A stretch of DNA of 64,000 nt from an uncultured Aquimarina sp. (GCF_947492965.1 NZ_CANLOZ010000001.1:186001-250000), one strand, 5' to 3'. Shown: positions 8,959-19,409, counted from the stretch's first letter. A program made the numbers and translations. The notes: generated from the letters alone by a model not told the origin.

Positions 8959-10446
8959 TTATCTATTAAAGCTAAATAACTCATAAGTCTTTTTATTAGG
9001 GTCAAAGAAGCCATAATGAAGTTTATTTTGGTGTAAAAAGATATTTACCGCTTTTATATCATCATTTAATCCATCTTCAAATTCGAAAAGTATATCGTAA
9101 CTATTCTTTCCGATATCCCCTTTAATGTGATTAAAATTAGAATCAAACAAGCAATTAATATATGTAGATTTTGTGGTGGTGTAGGTGTTATAGTTATAAA
9201 AGGTAGGATTAAAACTTAACCAAATTCCATTATCAATGGTTCCACCAAAACCTAATCCACTACCAAAACCATTGATCCCGAAACCACTGTTGGTAATTAT
9301 TTCTTTGGTTCCTCCTAGAACTACGTTGTATTCATCATCTACTTTATATACAGAAATACCAAGATTAGAAGAGGAGATTTTTCTAAGGTATTTTGATGTC
9401 TTTTCCATTTCGCGAACTCTGTTTTCGGAAAATGAAGGGAACATACCACCACCTTCTTGAATAATAGGAGAATTTTTAAATGTAATAGAATCTGCTTTGG
9501 TTACTTTATATTCTTTGATTATTTTTTCGGTTTCCAGATCTAATACTGTGAACTTCATTTTTTGATTGGAGCTTGCAATCTGAAAAAGTTTGTTGTCAAA
9601 AATATACGAGTTGCTTTTGGAATATCCTTCCTCTGTTTTAGAGGGTTTATCATATGATTTTACCTCAGCTGAAAATTTTTCTAAATCAATAAAACATAAT
9701 TGAGTCTTTTTATGATCATAATCAAAACTAAAAATTAATTGATTATCCAGTTGATACAGTTTGTTTTCTTTTGAGGTTGTTTCAATAACATTTGGATTAC
9801 TGCCTTCAATTTTTTCAATATCAATTATTGATCTTGATCTGTCTCCTGCAATAGAGAGTAATAAATAGTATGCTGTTATGGTATGATTTCTATTTTTTGG
9901 ATTAGGATACTCCATGTCTTTTAAGGAGACTACATGTTTTGTGGGTTTGAAGTTATGATCAAAAGTATAAATATTAAGATCTGATGTTTTTCTTGTGATT
10001 GTAATTAGGTGAATCTTATTGTTATGAACAATACTCTCTACATACTTCTCCCCTTTAATTTTAAAGTCGAGAAGGGTGTTTTCTGAGATATTTGTATCGA
10101 AGTTAAAAGTTTGAACACCAAATTTAGTATTCTGACTATTGCTAAAAAAGATAGAATATCTATTACCTATAATATTATAGCCTAATATATATCGATACTT
10201 AGAAGGTATCGTTTTAGCATTAACTTTAGACACCTCTTGATAGTCTTGATCCACCAATTGTGCATAAAACTGTTTTCCTTCTTCAAATAATAGGACTAAA
10301 TTTTTATTAAGCTGATTAGGTAGGGCGTAGCATTCTTTATTGGATCTTTTTTTGTCAAAAACCTCTCCTAATTCAAGTACTTTTTCTTGTGCAACTGATG
10401 AAAATACAACACACCATAAACCAATTAAAATAACAACTTTTCTCAT
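8959..10446 (-). CDS. Secreted protein of unknown function
   Basis: I do not recognise this 495-residue protein. Residues 1-19 are a clear signal peptide (ending SSVAQ). The rest is beta-rich with regularly spaced aromatic/hydrophobic strands separated by polar turns (for example KIHLITITRKTS, KLFQIASSNQK, NKLHYGFFDP), which suggests a beta-propeller-like fold. There is a glycine-rich segment (FGINGFGSGLGFGG) around residue 393. There is no lipobox and no clear T9SS sorting domain. It lies downstream of metG on the same strand, separated by a hairpin. Confidence 0.6.
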   Translation of the reverse strand: MRKVVILIGLWCVVFSSVAQEKVLELGEVFDKKRSNKECYALPNQLNKNLVLLFEEGKQFYAQLVDQDYQEVSKVNAKTIPSKYRYILGYNIIGNRYSIFFSNSQNTKFGVQTFNFDTNISENTLLDFKIKGEKYVESIVHNNKIHLITITRKTSDLNIYTFDHNFKPTKHVVSLKDMEYPNPKNRNHTITAYYLLLSIAGDRSRSIIDIEKIEGSNPNVIETTSKENKLYQLDNQLIFSFDYDHKKTQLCFIDLEKFSAEVKSYDKPSKTEEGYSKSNSYIFDNKLFQIASSNQKMKFTVLDLETEKIIKEYKVTKADSITFKNSPIIQEGGGMFPSFSENRVREMEKTSKYLRKISSSNLGISVYKVDDEYNVVLGGTKEIITNSGFGINGFGSGLGFGGTIDNGIWLSFNPTFYNYNTYTTTKSTYINCLFDSNFNHIKGDIGKNSYDILFEFEDGLNDDIKAVNIFLHQNKLHYGFFDPNKKTYELFSFNR

Positions 10447-10481
10447 CTTTTATCTTTTAATTAGTATCAATTAGTTGCAAG

Positions 10482-10507
10482 AAAGGGATAAATGTTACCC
10501 CTTTTTT
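10482..10507 (-). terminator. Hairpin between metG and the 495-residue protein gene
   Basis: AAAGGGATAA (10483 on) pairs with TTACCCCTTT around ATG, with one wobble or mismatch depending on strand, and T6 follows on the plus strand. It sits just 3' of metG on the minus strand, where it could terminate metG transcripts; the U-tract is better on the opposite strand. Confidence 0.45.
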
Positions 10508-10532
10508 AAACTTGTATATTCTTAGCTCTTTA

Positions 10533-12599
10533 TTAGCTAATTACCGCTCCTGGTTTTACGCTTTCTTCATCAGGGTTTAGAAATACTAGTTTTCCATCAG
10601 GTGTCTCCGTCATAAGAATCATACCTTCACTTTCTACACCTCTTAGTTTTCTTGGTGCAAGGTTAACTAGAACGGTCACTTTTTTTCCGATGAGATCTTG
10701 GGGTTTAAAGTGTTCTGCAATCCCAGAAACGATTGTTCTTGTATTAATCCCTGTATCTACTTTGAGCACCAATAACTTCTTAGCTTTTGGCATTTTTTCA
10801 GCTTCTACAATCGTCCCAACACGTAAGTCCATTTTGGTAAAATCTTCGAAAGTAGCTGTGTCTTTTTGTGGCTCTACAATTTTATTTTCTGCTTCGTTAG
10901 CTTTTTTGGTAGCTTCTAGTTTATCCAGTTGCTTTTGGATATCGGCATCATCTATTTTAGAAAATAACAATTCTCCTTTTTCGATTTTATGACCGGCAAC
11001 CAATAAAACTTCTTTATCAGTTATTTCATTCCACTGAACTTCTAAATCACTAGATGTTAGTGCGAGCATATTTTTTAGTTTTTGCGAAGTAAATGGCAAA
11101 AACGGTTCAGATAAAGTTGCCAAAGCAGATGCGATTTGTAATCCAACATACATAATTGTTTTTACACGTTCGGGATCTGTTTTGATAAGTTTCCATGGCT
11201 CTTCGTCTGCAAGATATTTATTTCCTAATCTGGAAACATTTAATAACTCCTGACTTGCTTCTCTAAATCGATATCTTTCTATAGAACTACCTATAACATT
11301 AGGATAAGCTCTAAGCGCTGTTAAGGTTTGTAAATCCACTTCCGAAAATTCATTGGGAGTTGGTACAATGCCTTCATAATATTTATTAGTAAGCACCACA
11401 ATACGATTTACAAAGTTTCCGAAATTATTTACTAATTCATTGTTGTTTTTATCCTGAAAATCTTTCCAAGTAAAATCATTATCCTTAGTTTCTGGAGCGT
11501 TTGCGGTAAGTACGTAGCGTAATACGTCCTGTTTTCCTGGGAAATCCTCTAAATATTCATGAAGCCAAACTGCCCAGTTTTTGGAAGTAGATAGCTTATT
11601 TCCTTCTAAATTCAGGAATTCATTAGCAGGAACATTTTCGGGTAAGATATAGCTACCTTCCGCTTTAAGCATACTAGGAAAAATAATACAATGGAATACG
11701 ATATTATCTTTACCAATAAAATGGACAAGCTTTGTGTTTTTGTCTTTCCAATAAGGTTCCCAATCTTTACCTTCTCTTTCAGCCCATTCTTTGGTAGAAG
11801 AAATGTAACCAATAGGTGCATCAAACCACACATATAGTACTTTTCCTTCTGCACCTTCTACCGGAACTGGAATACCCCAATCTAAATCACGAGTTACAGC
11901 TCTTGGTCGTAAGCCATCATCTACCCAAGATTTTATCTGACCATATACATTTGTTTTCCAGTCTTTCTTATGACCAACTAAAACCCATTCTTTTAGGAAG
12001 TCTTCATATTGATCCAATGGTAAAAACCAGTGTTTGGTTTGTTTTAGTGTTGGTTTTGCTCCAGATATGGTTGACTTTGGGTTAATAAGATCGGTAGCAT
12101 TGAGAGAGCTTCCACAGTTTTCACATTGATCTCCATAGGCTTCTTCATGTCCACATTTGGGACAAGTACCAATTACAAAACGATCGGCTAAAAATTGATC
12201 AGCTTCTGGATCATATAATTGTTCTGAAGTCTCTTCGATAAATTTACCATCATCATATAATTTCTTAAAAAACTCTGAAGCTGTTTCGTGATGAATAGGA
12301 GCAGAGGTACGGGAGTAATTGTCGAAAGTAATACCAAAATCTTCGAAAGACTTTTTGATGATTGCATGATATTTATCTATAATGACTTGTGGGGAAACTC
12401 CTTCTTTTTTAGCTCGCATTGGTATAGCAGCACCGTGTTCATCGCTACCACAAATAAAGGCTACGTCGTTTCCAGTGATTCTAAGATATCTTGAGTAAAT
12501 ATCTGCTGGAACGTAAACTCCTGCAAGGTGACCGATATGAATAGGTCCATTTGTATATGGTAATGCGGATGTAATTGTGTATCTCTTTGATGTGCTCAT
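10533..12599 (-). CDS. metG: Methionyl-tRNA synthetase
   Basis: A 688-residue class I aminoacyl-tRNA synthetase that charges tRNA-Met. I chose ATG 12599 ([12 protein letters not shown]); a frame eight codons longer would need TTG. Seen: HIGH motif at residues 21-24, a zinc knuckle CPKCG...CENCG near 150-170, the KMSKS-equivalent KLSTSK near 340, the anticodon-binding helices, and a C-terminal EMAP/Trbp111-type tRNA-binding domain (from about residue 585, [13 protein letters not shown]), as in dimeric MetRS. Length is normal for the family. Confidence 0.97.
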   Translation of the reverse strand: MSTSKRYTITSALPYTNGPIHIGHLAGVYVPADIYSRYLRITGNDVAFICGSDEHGAAIPMRAKKEGVSPQVIIDKYHAIIKKSFEDFGITFDNYSRTSAPIHHETASEFFKKLYDDGKFIEETSEQLYDPEADQFLADRFVIGTCPKCGHEEAYGDQCENCGSSLNATDLINPKSTISGAKPTLKQTKHWFLPLDQYEDFLKEWVLVGHKKDWKTNVYGQIKSWVDDGLRPRAVTRDLDWGIPVPVEGAEGKVLYVWFDAPIGYISSTKEWAEREGKDWEPYWKDKNTKLVHFIGKDNIVFHCIIFPSMLKAEGSYILPENVPANEFLNLEGNKLSTSKNWAVWLHEYLEDFPGKQDVLRYVLTANAPETKDNDFTWKDFQDKNNNELVNNFGNFVNRIVVLTNKYYEGIVPTPNEFSEVDLQTLTALRAYPNVIGSSIERYRFREASQELLNVSRLGNKYLADEEPWKLIKTDPERVKTIMYVGLQIASALATLSEPFLPFTSQKLKNMLALTSSDLEVQWNEITDKEVLLVAGHKIEKGELLFSKIDDADIQKQLDKLEATKKANEAENKIVEPQKDTATFEDFTKMDLRVGTIVEAEKMPKAKKLLVLKVDTGINTRTIVSGIAEHFKPQDLIGKKVTVLVNLAPRKLRGVESEGMILMTETPDGKLVFLNPDEESVKPGAVIS

Positions 12600-12620
12600 A
12601 ATGCTTGTAAAAATGAGGGA

Positions 12621-12653
12621 CAAAGGTAATAAACACCTAGATAAAATAAGAAA
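12621..12653 (-). promoter_or_regulatory. Likely metG promoter
   Basis: On the minus strand TACCTTTG (complement of 12621-12628) is an exact TAnnTTTG element 21 bases before the metG ATG. A TTTC-like -33 element (12650-12653) is about 21 bases upstream. Confidence 0.5.
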
Positions 12654-12742
12654 CCTTTATATAAATAATATGGTTGTTTTATGAATAGCGAATTCTTAGA
12701 TATTATGTGTGTTTTTTCATTTAAACCAAGAGTATTAGAAAT

Positions 12743-12779
12743 AAAAAATCAGCATCTAAAAGATATAGATGCTGATTTC
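12743..12779 (-). terminator. Terminator of the first DUF1501 gene
   Basis: A 12-bp stem (AAATCAGCATCT at 12746-12757 with AGATGCTGATTT at 12767-12778) and 9-base loop, followed on the minus strand by a T-run. It lies 20 bases after the DUF1501 stop codon. Confidence 0.85.
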
Positions 12780-12799
12780 AAGTGTTTTGATGATCGTCT

Positions 12800-14425
12800 T
12801 TATAGAATAAGGACAGGTTTGCTATAGCTTTTTTTACCTTTTGTGATTCTATAAGCATAAAAACCTTCGGATAGTGTGGTTTTTGCAGCCTGTTTTACAT
12901 TTATGACGTGTTCTCCTTCTAAAAGAATTTCATTTTTTAGATTTGCAATCTTTTGTCCAGAAGAACTATATAAGTCCACATTAGTATGACCAGCTTCGGC
13001 ATTTGTAATGTGTATATATGATTGATTATCGGTGTAGGTAACAGTATGATTAAAGTTGTCGAACGTTGGAATCTCATCACCATCGTTACCATCTGTTCCT
13101 AAACTATTACAACTAAACCCTAAATCAAGATTGTTAAATTGTTGACCAAGTAACACTTCATTTACCAAATTACTATCCACACATAGCCATTCTTTCATTA
13201 GGGAAGCATATACTTGTCTAAAGTCATTGGTGTTATACAGGTTTCCATTCTGATTTAAATTAGATAAGTCTGGATGTTCTCCAATAAAACCGTTACCTTC
13301 TAAACCAGTTCCGAAAAGCATCATAGGTGCAGCAGTACCGTGGTCAGTTCCTCTAGATCCATTTTCTTTAACTCTTCTCCCAAATTCGGATATTGTCATA
13401 GAAAGTACTTTATCATCCCATCCGGCATCTGCAAGATCTTTATAGAAATAGTCCATGGTTTCTGATAACTGAGTAATCAACTCTTCTTGTCTGTTTAATT
13501 GATCGTTATGAGTATCGAAACCACCAAGAGTTACAAAATATACTTTAGTTCCCAAATCACCTTTAATAAGTCTCGAAACGACACTTAATTGCTGAGAAAG
13601 ACGATTGTCTGGATAATTTCCAAAATCAGATGTTCTTTCATAAGCTTCATTAATAACACCAGCATAGGTAAATGTTGTATTAGCAACACCTTTTAGGTAC
13701 CCAACTTTTTCACCATGTGTACAATCGGGTAAATTATTAAGATCATACAATGAACCATTTTGTGCTATTTCAAATAGTTTTTTAGGATCAGCAACAGAAA
13801 ATGCAAAATTATTTTGAGACCCATTAAAAATAAGGTTACCACTACTTCCAATTTGAATAGCTGCGGGTTTTTCTGGCGGATTAAGTAAGTAATCGGGATA
13901 AATATTTTCAAAATATCTCGCCATCCATCCAGAAGTTTCCTGATCAGTTACATCTGATGTTGCCCAAATATCTGATCCTGTAAAATGAGACAAAGCACTT
14001 TGTTCATATCCAACGCCATGAACTATTTTCATCTGCCCATTACCCCAGAGTTGTTCGAATTTATTGGCATAATTTGGCATACCATATTCATCAGTAAGAT
14101 TAAAGAGTTGATTTTCTCTAATTCTAATATTAGGTCTTGCGTTAGCGTAGGTATCATATTGATTTAAAGGAATAACGGTGTTTAAACCATCATTTCCACC
14201 TTTAAGTCTTACAATAACAAGAACTCTATCTGTTTCGGAATCATTAAGAGCGGCAGACAGAGGTGAGGGTTTAGATACTGATAAGGCAGTATTGGCAAAT
14301 GCAACAGTTCCTCCACCTACAATCCCTAAGGCTTGTAAAAATGAACGACGATTCCATTTTTTATGTTCTTTAGTATTACAACTCCCTGATTGAGGTGTAA
14401 AGTTTGTATAGTGAGTATCGCACAT
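12800..14425 (-). CDS. DUF1501 protein with Tat signal and C-terminal T9SS-type sorting region (copy 1)
   Basis: A 541-residue exported protein. A twin-arginine signal is clear: NRRSFLQALG with R26-R27, then a hydrophobic stretch. The central DUF1501 domain (sulfatase/alkaline-phosphatase-like superfamily) shows KGGNDGLNTVIP, GGFDTHNDQ and SRGTDHGTAAPMMLFG, including potential metal-binding Asp and His residues. The last about 75 residues (VDLYSSSGQKIANLKNE ... SKPVLIL) look like a T9SS type A sorting domain. It is 8 bases downstream of its DUF1800 partner and is paralogous to the copy at 16129-17754. Biochemical activity is unknown. Confidence 0.85.
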   Translation of the reverse strand: MCDTHYTNFTPQSGSCNTKEHKKWNRRSFLQALGIVGGGTVAFANTALSVSKPSPLSAALNDSETDRVLVIVRLKGGNDGLNTVIPLNQYDTYANARPNIRIRENQLFNLTDEYGMPNYANKFEQLWGNGQMKIVHGVGYEQSALSHFTGSDIWATSDVTDQETSGWMARYFENIYPDYLLNPPEKPAAIQIGSSGNLIFNGSQNNFAFSVADPKKLFEIAQNGSLYDLNNLPDCTHGEKVGYLKGVANTTFTYAGVINEAYERTSDFGNYPDNRLSQQLSVVSRLIKGDLGTKVYFVTLGGFDTHNDQLNRQEELITQLSETMDYFYKDLADAGWDDKVLSMTISEFGRRVKENGSRGTDHGTAAPMMLFGTGLEGNGFIGEHPDLSNLNQNGNLYNTNDFRQVYASLMKEWLCVDSNLVNEVLLGQQFNNLDLGFSCNSLGTDGNDGDEIPTFDNFNHTVTYTDNQSYIHITNAEAGHTNVDLYSSSGQKIANLKNEILLEGEHVINVKQAAKTTLSEGFYAYRITKGKKSYSKPVLIL

Positions 14426-14433
14426 GATGTTTT

Positions 14434-15894
14434 TTATTTAAGTTGGAATTCTGGAATTTTTATTAGAAACTGTAAAAGATTGTATACTTGCTTAGGAGCA
14501 GTATCCCAATCTAGATCCCAAGTGCCATCTTCAAAATAATTTTCTGGAACTTGGTCTTTAAAAATTTCTAATCCTTGAGCGTATTCTGTATCACTAATAA
14601 GTTCTTTAGATAAAAAATTATCCATGATTGATTTAGAGACAAACTCGACATCATTAGAGTTTCCTCCTAGAATACTTTTACCAATTGTTCTAAACTGCTC
14701 TTCATTATGTCTCCAAGCTCTCCAAACATACCATCCAAGTCTATCCCATCTTAGGGTTATTGTACTAGAATCAATCCAATCTTTATCACCTTGCCAGCCT
14801 GCTACATCAACAGGCTTTAGTAGTTCTTGACCTAGCTCCTGGCAACCTCCACGTATTTTATTATTAAATTCAAAATCAGCAGGTAATTCGAACCCTAGAT
14901 CTTTAAAAAAGTTAATCTGAACATCTACAGGACTTTTGATATGAACTCCATATGATTTTTCGTCAAAGAAATGTTCACTTTTAAAAAGTTGTCTTAGTAC
15001 AGGAGCAATTTCAAAATTGTTATCTAAAAATGTTTGTGCAAGTTGATTCACAATACTTGTGTTTACAACTGGACTTACAAAGTAACGATAGAATTTACCA
15101 CATATGAATTGTGCTATTTGCTGAGGTCTTTGTTCAAAAAGAATATTAATGACATCATTATAGTCCCAATTTCCAACTTGACCGAATATCGTTTTATCTT
15201 CATCATCAAATTTATTGGCGTCGAATGTTATTGGACCCCATCGTTGTTCTCTTTTATTCCAACCAGTAAGAGCTCTGGAAGTTTCAACAATATCGTTTTG
15301 CGTGTACCCATTATCTACACCTAATGTGAAGAGTTCATAGAGTTCTCTTCCATAGTTTTCGTTTGGTTTGTTCTTTGTGTTTTCATATCCATTAAGATAG
15401 ATAAGCATTGCAGAAGAAAGTCCAATATCAGAAGTGAATTCTTTAAAATTTCCTATAGAGTGCAGTTGCAATAGGTTATAATATTGAAACAAATATGCAG
15501 GACTTTGATAATTAATATCTTCTGTTACAAAGTGATTGCTCCAAAATAAGGTAAGACGATCTCTAAGGTTATTCTGGAACATATCTGCTACCATTTGATT
15601 TTTCCAGTCTCTTCTATAACTGAATGGGTTATCTGGAGTGGCATCAAAATCATCTTTTACCCAATATCCCCATACAGGTGCTGGAGTAGGGTTTAAGTTC
15701 AAAGCTTCGTCAATGAGATTGTCAATTAAAGAAGCAGGAGTTTGGTTGAGGGCATCTTCTACCATTTGCGGAGTTGCTCCAAAACCAATTCTTCTAAATA
15801 AATGATTCACTTTTTGTCTATTCCAGGGATTAGAATTGTTGGGTGAATAGACATTTAATGAAGCAACATTACATGAAGTATTTGTTGTTGTCAT
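14434..15894 (-). CDS. DUF1800 domain-containing protein (copy 1)
   Basis: A 486-residue protein. The DUF1800 domain covers nearly the whole chain: LFRRIGFGATPQMVEDAL near residue 30, WSNHFVTED near 115, NENYGRELYELFTLG near 180 and FICGKFYRYFVSP near 262. DUF1800 genes normally occur beside DUF1501 genes, and here the pair is an operon. I see no N-terminal signal peptide: the first 25 residues are polar (MTTTNTSCNVASLN). It may therefore stay in the cytoplasm or be exported with its Tat-targeted partner. Enzymatic function unknown. Confidence 0.85.
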   Translation of the reverse strand: MTTTNTSCNVASLNVYSPNNSNPWNRQKVNHLFRRIGFGATPQMVEDALNQTPASLIDNLIDEALNLNPTPAPVWGYWVKDDFDATPDNPFSYRRDWKNQMVADMFQNNLRDRLTLFWSNHFVTEDINYQSPAYLFQYYNLLQLHSIGNFKEFTSDIGLSSAMLIYLNGYENTKNKPNENYGRELYELFTLGVDNGYTQNDIVETSRALTGWNKREQRWGPITFDANKFDDEDKTIFGQVGNWDYNDVINILFEQRPQQIAQFICGKFYRYFVSPVVNTSIVNQLAQTFLDNNFEIAPVLRQLFKSEHFFDEKSYGVHIKSPVDVQINFFKDLGFELPADFEFNNKIRGGCQELGQELLKPVDVAGWQGDKDWIDSSTITLRWDRLGWYVWRAWRHNEEQFRTIGKSILGGNSNDVEFVSKSIMDNFLSKELISDTEYAQGLEIFKDQVPENYFEDGTWDLDWDTAPKQVYNLLQFLIKIPEFQLK

Positions 15895-16055
15895 AAATAG
15901 ATTGAGTTAGTTAAGAATTTTGTTAGTTCGATTAAAGTGAGTGATTATTTGGAGTTGTTTTAAATTAAAATTTAAAACGCTAAAAACTACGTAATAACAG
16001 TAACTTTTTTATAGCTTATCTAGTATTCGTTTAAGTTGAGCTAGTATTTGTGAGG

Positions 16056-16109
16056 TTCAATAAAAAAAGGCACTTTTTGGGTAACCAAAAAGTGCCTTTT
16101 TTTATTGAA
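16056..16109 (-). terminator. Terminator of the second DUF1501 gene (perfect 25-bp inverted repeat)
   Basis: Arms 16056-16080 and 16085-16109 are exact reverse complements around the loop GTAA. The core GGCACTTTTTGG is flanked by A7 and T7. It lies 19 bases after the stop of the DUF1501 copy at 16129 and would work in either direction. Confidence 0.92.
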
Positions 16110-16128
16110 TTTTAATTTGAACTCTCTA

Positions 16129-17754
16129 TTAAGAGATCAATAATGATTTACTAAATTTTCCAGATCCTGTTTCGATTCTATATACATATTGTCCAGTACT
16201 AAGTCTGGTTTCTGAGGAAGCTTTAACATCAATCACATGCTCACCTTCTAGAAGCATTTCATTTCGTAATGTTGCTACTTTTTGACCAATAATATTGAAC
16301 AATGTAATATCCACATGAGTGGTTTCGGGATTATTGATATTAATAAAGGTCTGGCCACCATCATAAGTTACAATGTGTGAAAGTGTTTCACCATCTCCAG
16401 GAATATTTGGGCTTACTCCACCGCAAGAGAATCCTAAATCCAGAGATTCGAATTCTGCTCCCAGTAATGCATCATTTACCGTAGTAGGGTCTATACACAT
16501 CCATTCTTTCATAACGGTAGAGTATATTTGTCTAAAATCATTTGTACTTTCCGCATTGAAACCTACAGTAGGGCTATCAGGAAGTGTAGGGTGTTCTCCG
16601 ATAAATCCATTTCCATTAAGACCTGTACCAAAAAACATCATTGGTGCTATAGTTCCATGATCCGTTCCTAATGAACCATTTTCTACTAATCTTCTTCCAA
16701 ATTCAGAAATTGTCATGGTTAATACCTTGTCGTCCCATCCAGAAGCTTGAAGGTCTGCATAAAAAGCACTAATTCCTTCAGAAAAGGAGTTTAATAACTG
16801 TTGATGCCTCTGTATTTGGTTATTATGAGTATCAAAACCACCTAGAGTTACCATATAAACCTTGGTGCCTAAGTTTCCTTTAATCAAACGAGCAACAATT
16901 CTCATTTGTCTAGCGAAGTTGTCATCTTCTAGGTATCCTCCGAAATCTGTTGATCTATTAAACGCAGCAGAAATTGCTTCGGCGTATGTATATGTAACGT
17001 TTGTACTTTCTCTAATAAAATTTAAACGGTCTCCGTAAGTACATTCTGGTGAAGGATCAAGACTATACCCTTGATTTTCGATGTAAGCTTCTAATCGTCT
17101 TGGATCAGAAATTGCAAAAGAGAAGTCGTTTTCTGGTCCTCTAAAAATTAAGTTACCAATACTTCCAATTTGAATAGATGGAGGACTTTCTGGAGGATTA
17201 GTAATATAACTAGGATACAATTCCTGAAAATATCTACCCATAAAACCAGATCGCTCTTCTTCCACTAAATTTGTATTTGCCCAGATATCGGTACCTCTAA
17301 AATGCGATAAAGTTTGGTCTTCATAACCTACGCCATGTGCTACCTTCATCATTCCGTCTCCCCATAAATTCTCCAATTTATTCATTGGCTTGGGCATAGC
17401 ATATTCATTTTCTTCTAAGTTGATGAATTCGCTAGGAGGTATTTTTATTAAAGGTCTTGCATTGGCATAAATATCATATTGATTTACTGGTATGATGGTA
17501 TTATAACCATCATTTCCTCCTCCAAGTCTACATATAATTAAAATATTATCTGTTTCGGCCTGACTTAAAGCTACGGATAGAGGAGAAGGTCTGGAAACAG
17601 TAAGATTTGTATTTGCTAGCATCATGGATCCTCCTCCGACAAGTCCTAGAGCTTGTAAAAAAGATCTACGGTTCCATTTTTTGTGATCATCTGTATTACA
17701 AACGCCTTCTTTAACGTTCGTTTTTATATTGTTGGGGTGGTGTGTATCGCACAT
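16129..17754 (-). CDS. DUF1501 protein with Tat signal and C-terminal T9SS-type sorting region (copy 2)
   Basis: A 541-residue paralogue of copy 1 with the same layout: MCDTH start, twin arginines R29-R30 in NRRSFLQALG, DUF1501 motifs GGNDGYNTIIP, GGFDTHNNQ and SLGTDHGTIAPMMFFG, and a sorting-type tail (VDITLFNIIGQKVATL ... SKSLLIS). The two copies match over their whole length, including identical NRRSFLQALG and LLEGEHVI segments. It is 7 bases downstream of DUF1800 copy 2. Function unknown; likely exported and anchored at or released from the outer surface. Confidence 0.85.
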   Translation of the reverse strand: MCDTHHPNNIKTNVKEGVCNTDDHKKWNRRSFLQALGLVGGGSMMLANTNLTVSRPSPLSVALSQAETDNILIICRLGGGNDGYNTIIPVNQYDIYANARPLIKIPPSEFINLEENEYAMPKPMNKLENLWGDGMMKVAHGVGYEDQTLSHFRGTDIWANTNLVEEERSGFMGRYFQELYPSYITNPPESPPSIQIGSIGNLIFRGPENDFSFAISDPRRLEAYIENQGYSLDPSPECTYGDRLNFIRESTNVTYTYAEAISAAFNRSTDFGGYLEDDNFARQMRIVARLIKGNLGTKVYMVTLGGFDTHNNQIQRHQQLLNSFSEGISAFYADLQASGWDDKVLTMTISEFGRRLVENGSLGTDHGTIAPMMFFGTGLNGNGFIGEHPTLPDSPTVGFNAESTNDFRQIYSTVMKEWMCIDPTTVNDALLGAEFESLDLGFSCGGVSPNIPGDGETLSHIVTYDGGQTFININNPETTHVDITLFNIIGQKVATLRNEMLLEGEHVIDVKASSETRLSTGQYVYRIETGSGKFSKSLLIS

Positions 17755-17761
17755 AGGTTAA

Positions 17762-19312
17762 TTATTTAAGTTGGAATTCAGGCAATTCATCAATGTGACT
17801 TAGTAGCGCATAAAATTGATCAGGAACACCTGATAAATCTAATGTCCATAAAAAGGGAGCAACAGCATCAGGTTCGTAGTAATTTTCAGGATAAAATTCC
17901 TTGAATATTGCCAATGCTTCATCGAACAAAGTCTGATCTTCTAGACCTCTTGGTAAAAAGTAATCTAAAATTGCCTTAACTACAACCGTTACTTGTTCTC
18001 CTTGCAATGTGTTATTTACAAACCCATCTGCTAGTGTTCCTATCGGAAGACCATTTAGGAAATCACCAAATTGTGTCTGATTTTGGGCATAGAAAGTATT
18101 AATAATGTTTTGTACACCTTCCCATCTTCCAATTAAGTAATCTGGGCTAATCCAATCTTCATCTCCCTGCCAACCTTCTACATCAATTGGATTAAGAACT
18201 TCTTGTCCAATAGTAGTAGTTCTTCCTAGTAATGAATTTAGTGAAGCGAGTGAAGGAGGTGATTCAAAATTTAATTGATTAAAATGGGATACAAATAGAT
18301 CAATTGGACTTTTTATAATAGCACCTATCGCTTCCTGATTAAAGAAGTGTTCACTTTTAAATAGCTGACGCAATACAGGAGCAATTTGGAAATTATTAGT
18401 AATAAACGTTTGAGCCATTTCTGCAACAATCGCTTCATTACAAGTAGGACTAACGAAATAAGTATATAGCTTACCACAGATAAAATTTGCAATAAGTGTT
18501 TCTCTTTGTACAAACAGATGCGCAATAACATCATCTGGACTTCCTAAGCCATAGTATCCAAAGTTTGCTGATTGACCAAAAATCGTTTTAGTGTCATTAC
18601 TAAACTGACCAGGATTAAAGGTTATAGGTCCCCATGGGATATCATTGGTCTCCGTCCAACCAGTAATTGCTTTTGCAGTTTCTAAGATATCATTTTCATC
18701 ATATCCGTTATCAACTCCTAGTGTAAACAATTCATATAATTCACGAGCATAATTTTCATTAGGTCGATCTCTGGTGTTTTCATCTCCATTTAAGTAGACT
18801 AACATAGCTGAAGAAATTCCTATGTCGTACACGAATTGTCGGAAATCACCAAGGGCATGAAATTGAAGAAGATTATAATATTGATATTGGTATGCAGGAC
18901 TTCTATAGGTTTGATCCTCTGTTACAAAATGATTACTCCAAAAAAGAGTCAATCGATCTCTTAAACCATTTTGTAAGAAATCATAAATCATTTGTCGTTT
19001 ACCTTCCTCTTGATAAAAATTTATATCATTGTCTTCATTCAGCATTTCTGCCGCTTCAAACTGATCACGATTCCAGAAACCCCATTCAGGAGCAGCTGTA
19101 GGAACAAGTGCTAAGGCTTCATCAATTAATGAATCCACTAATGCAGAAGGATCGTTTTGATTTAAAGCGTCAATTACTTGTGTTTTAGTAGCTCCAAAGG
19201 CGACCCTGCGGTACAAATGATTAATTTTACTTACATTCCAAGGGTTTTCTGCTGTAGGAATATAAGGGTCTAACGATGCTAAGTTACAAGAAGTATCAGA
19301 GATCATAGGCAA
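17762..19312 (-). CDS. DUF1800 domain-containing protein (copy 2)
   Basis: A 516-residue paralogue of the DUF1800 protein at 14434-15894, sharing LYRRVAFGATKTQVIDALNQ, WSNHFVTEDQTYRSPAYQYQ and NENYARELYELFTLG. It is 30 residues longer because of insertions near residue 80 (NEDNDINFYQEEG) and in the C-terminal third. Again no signal peptide is visible. First gene of the second DUF1800-DUF1501 operon. Confidence 0.85.
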   Translation of the reverse strand: MPMISDTSCNLASLDPYIPTAENPWNVSKINHLYRRVAFGATKTQVIDALNQNDPSALVDSLIDEALALVPTAAPEWGFWNRDQFEAAEMLNEDNDINFYQEEGKRQMIYDFLQNGLRDRLTLFWSNHFVTEDQTYRSPAYQYQYYNLLQFHALGDFRQFVYDIGISSAMLVYLNGDENTRDRPNENYARELYELFTLGVDNGYDENDILETAKAITGWTETNDIPWGPITFNPGQFSNDTKTIFGQSANFGYYGLGSPDDVIAHLFVQRETLIANFICGKLYTYFVSPTCNEAIVAEMAQTFITNNFQIAPVLRQLFKSEHFFNQEAIGAIIKSPIDLFVSHFNQLNFESPPSLASLNSLLGRTTTIGQEVLNPIDVEGWQGDEDWISPDYLIGRWEGVQNIINTFYAQNQTQFGDFLNGLPIGTLADGFVNNTLQGEQVTVVVKAILDYFLPRGLEDQTLFDEALAIFKEFYPENYYEPDAVAPFLWTLDLSGVPDQFYALLSHIDELPEFQLK

Positions 19313-19409
19313 TAGGTTTAATTAGTGTTAAGGGACGATTTTCACTGTAATATAATAGTTTAGAACGAAAACATTTGTTAATTAGTATGATAAAATGAAA
19401 ATTTAAGAA

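Noticed and set aside
10690..10992. 100-residue plus-strand ORF inside metG
   Set aside because: It is antisense to a firmly assigned essential gene with no start signal or domain.
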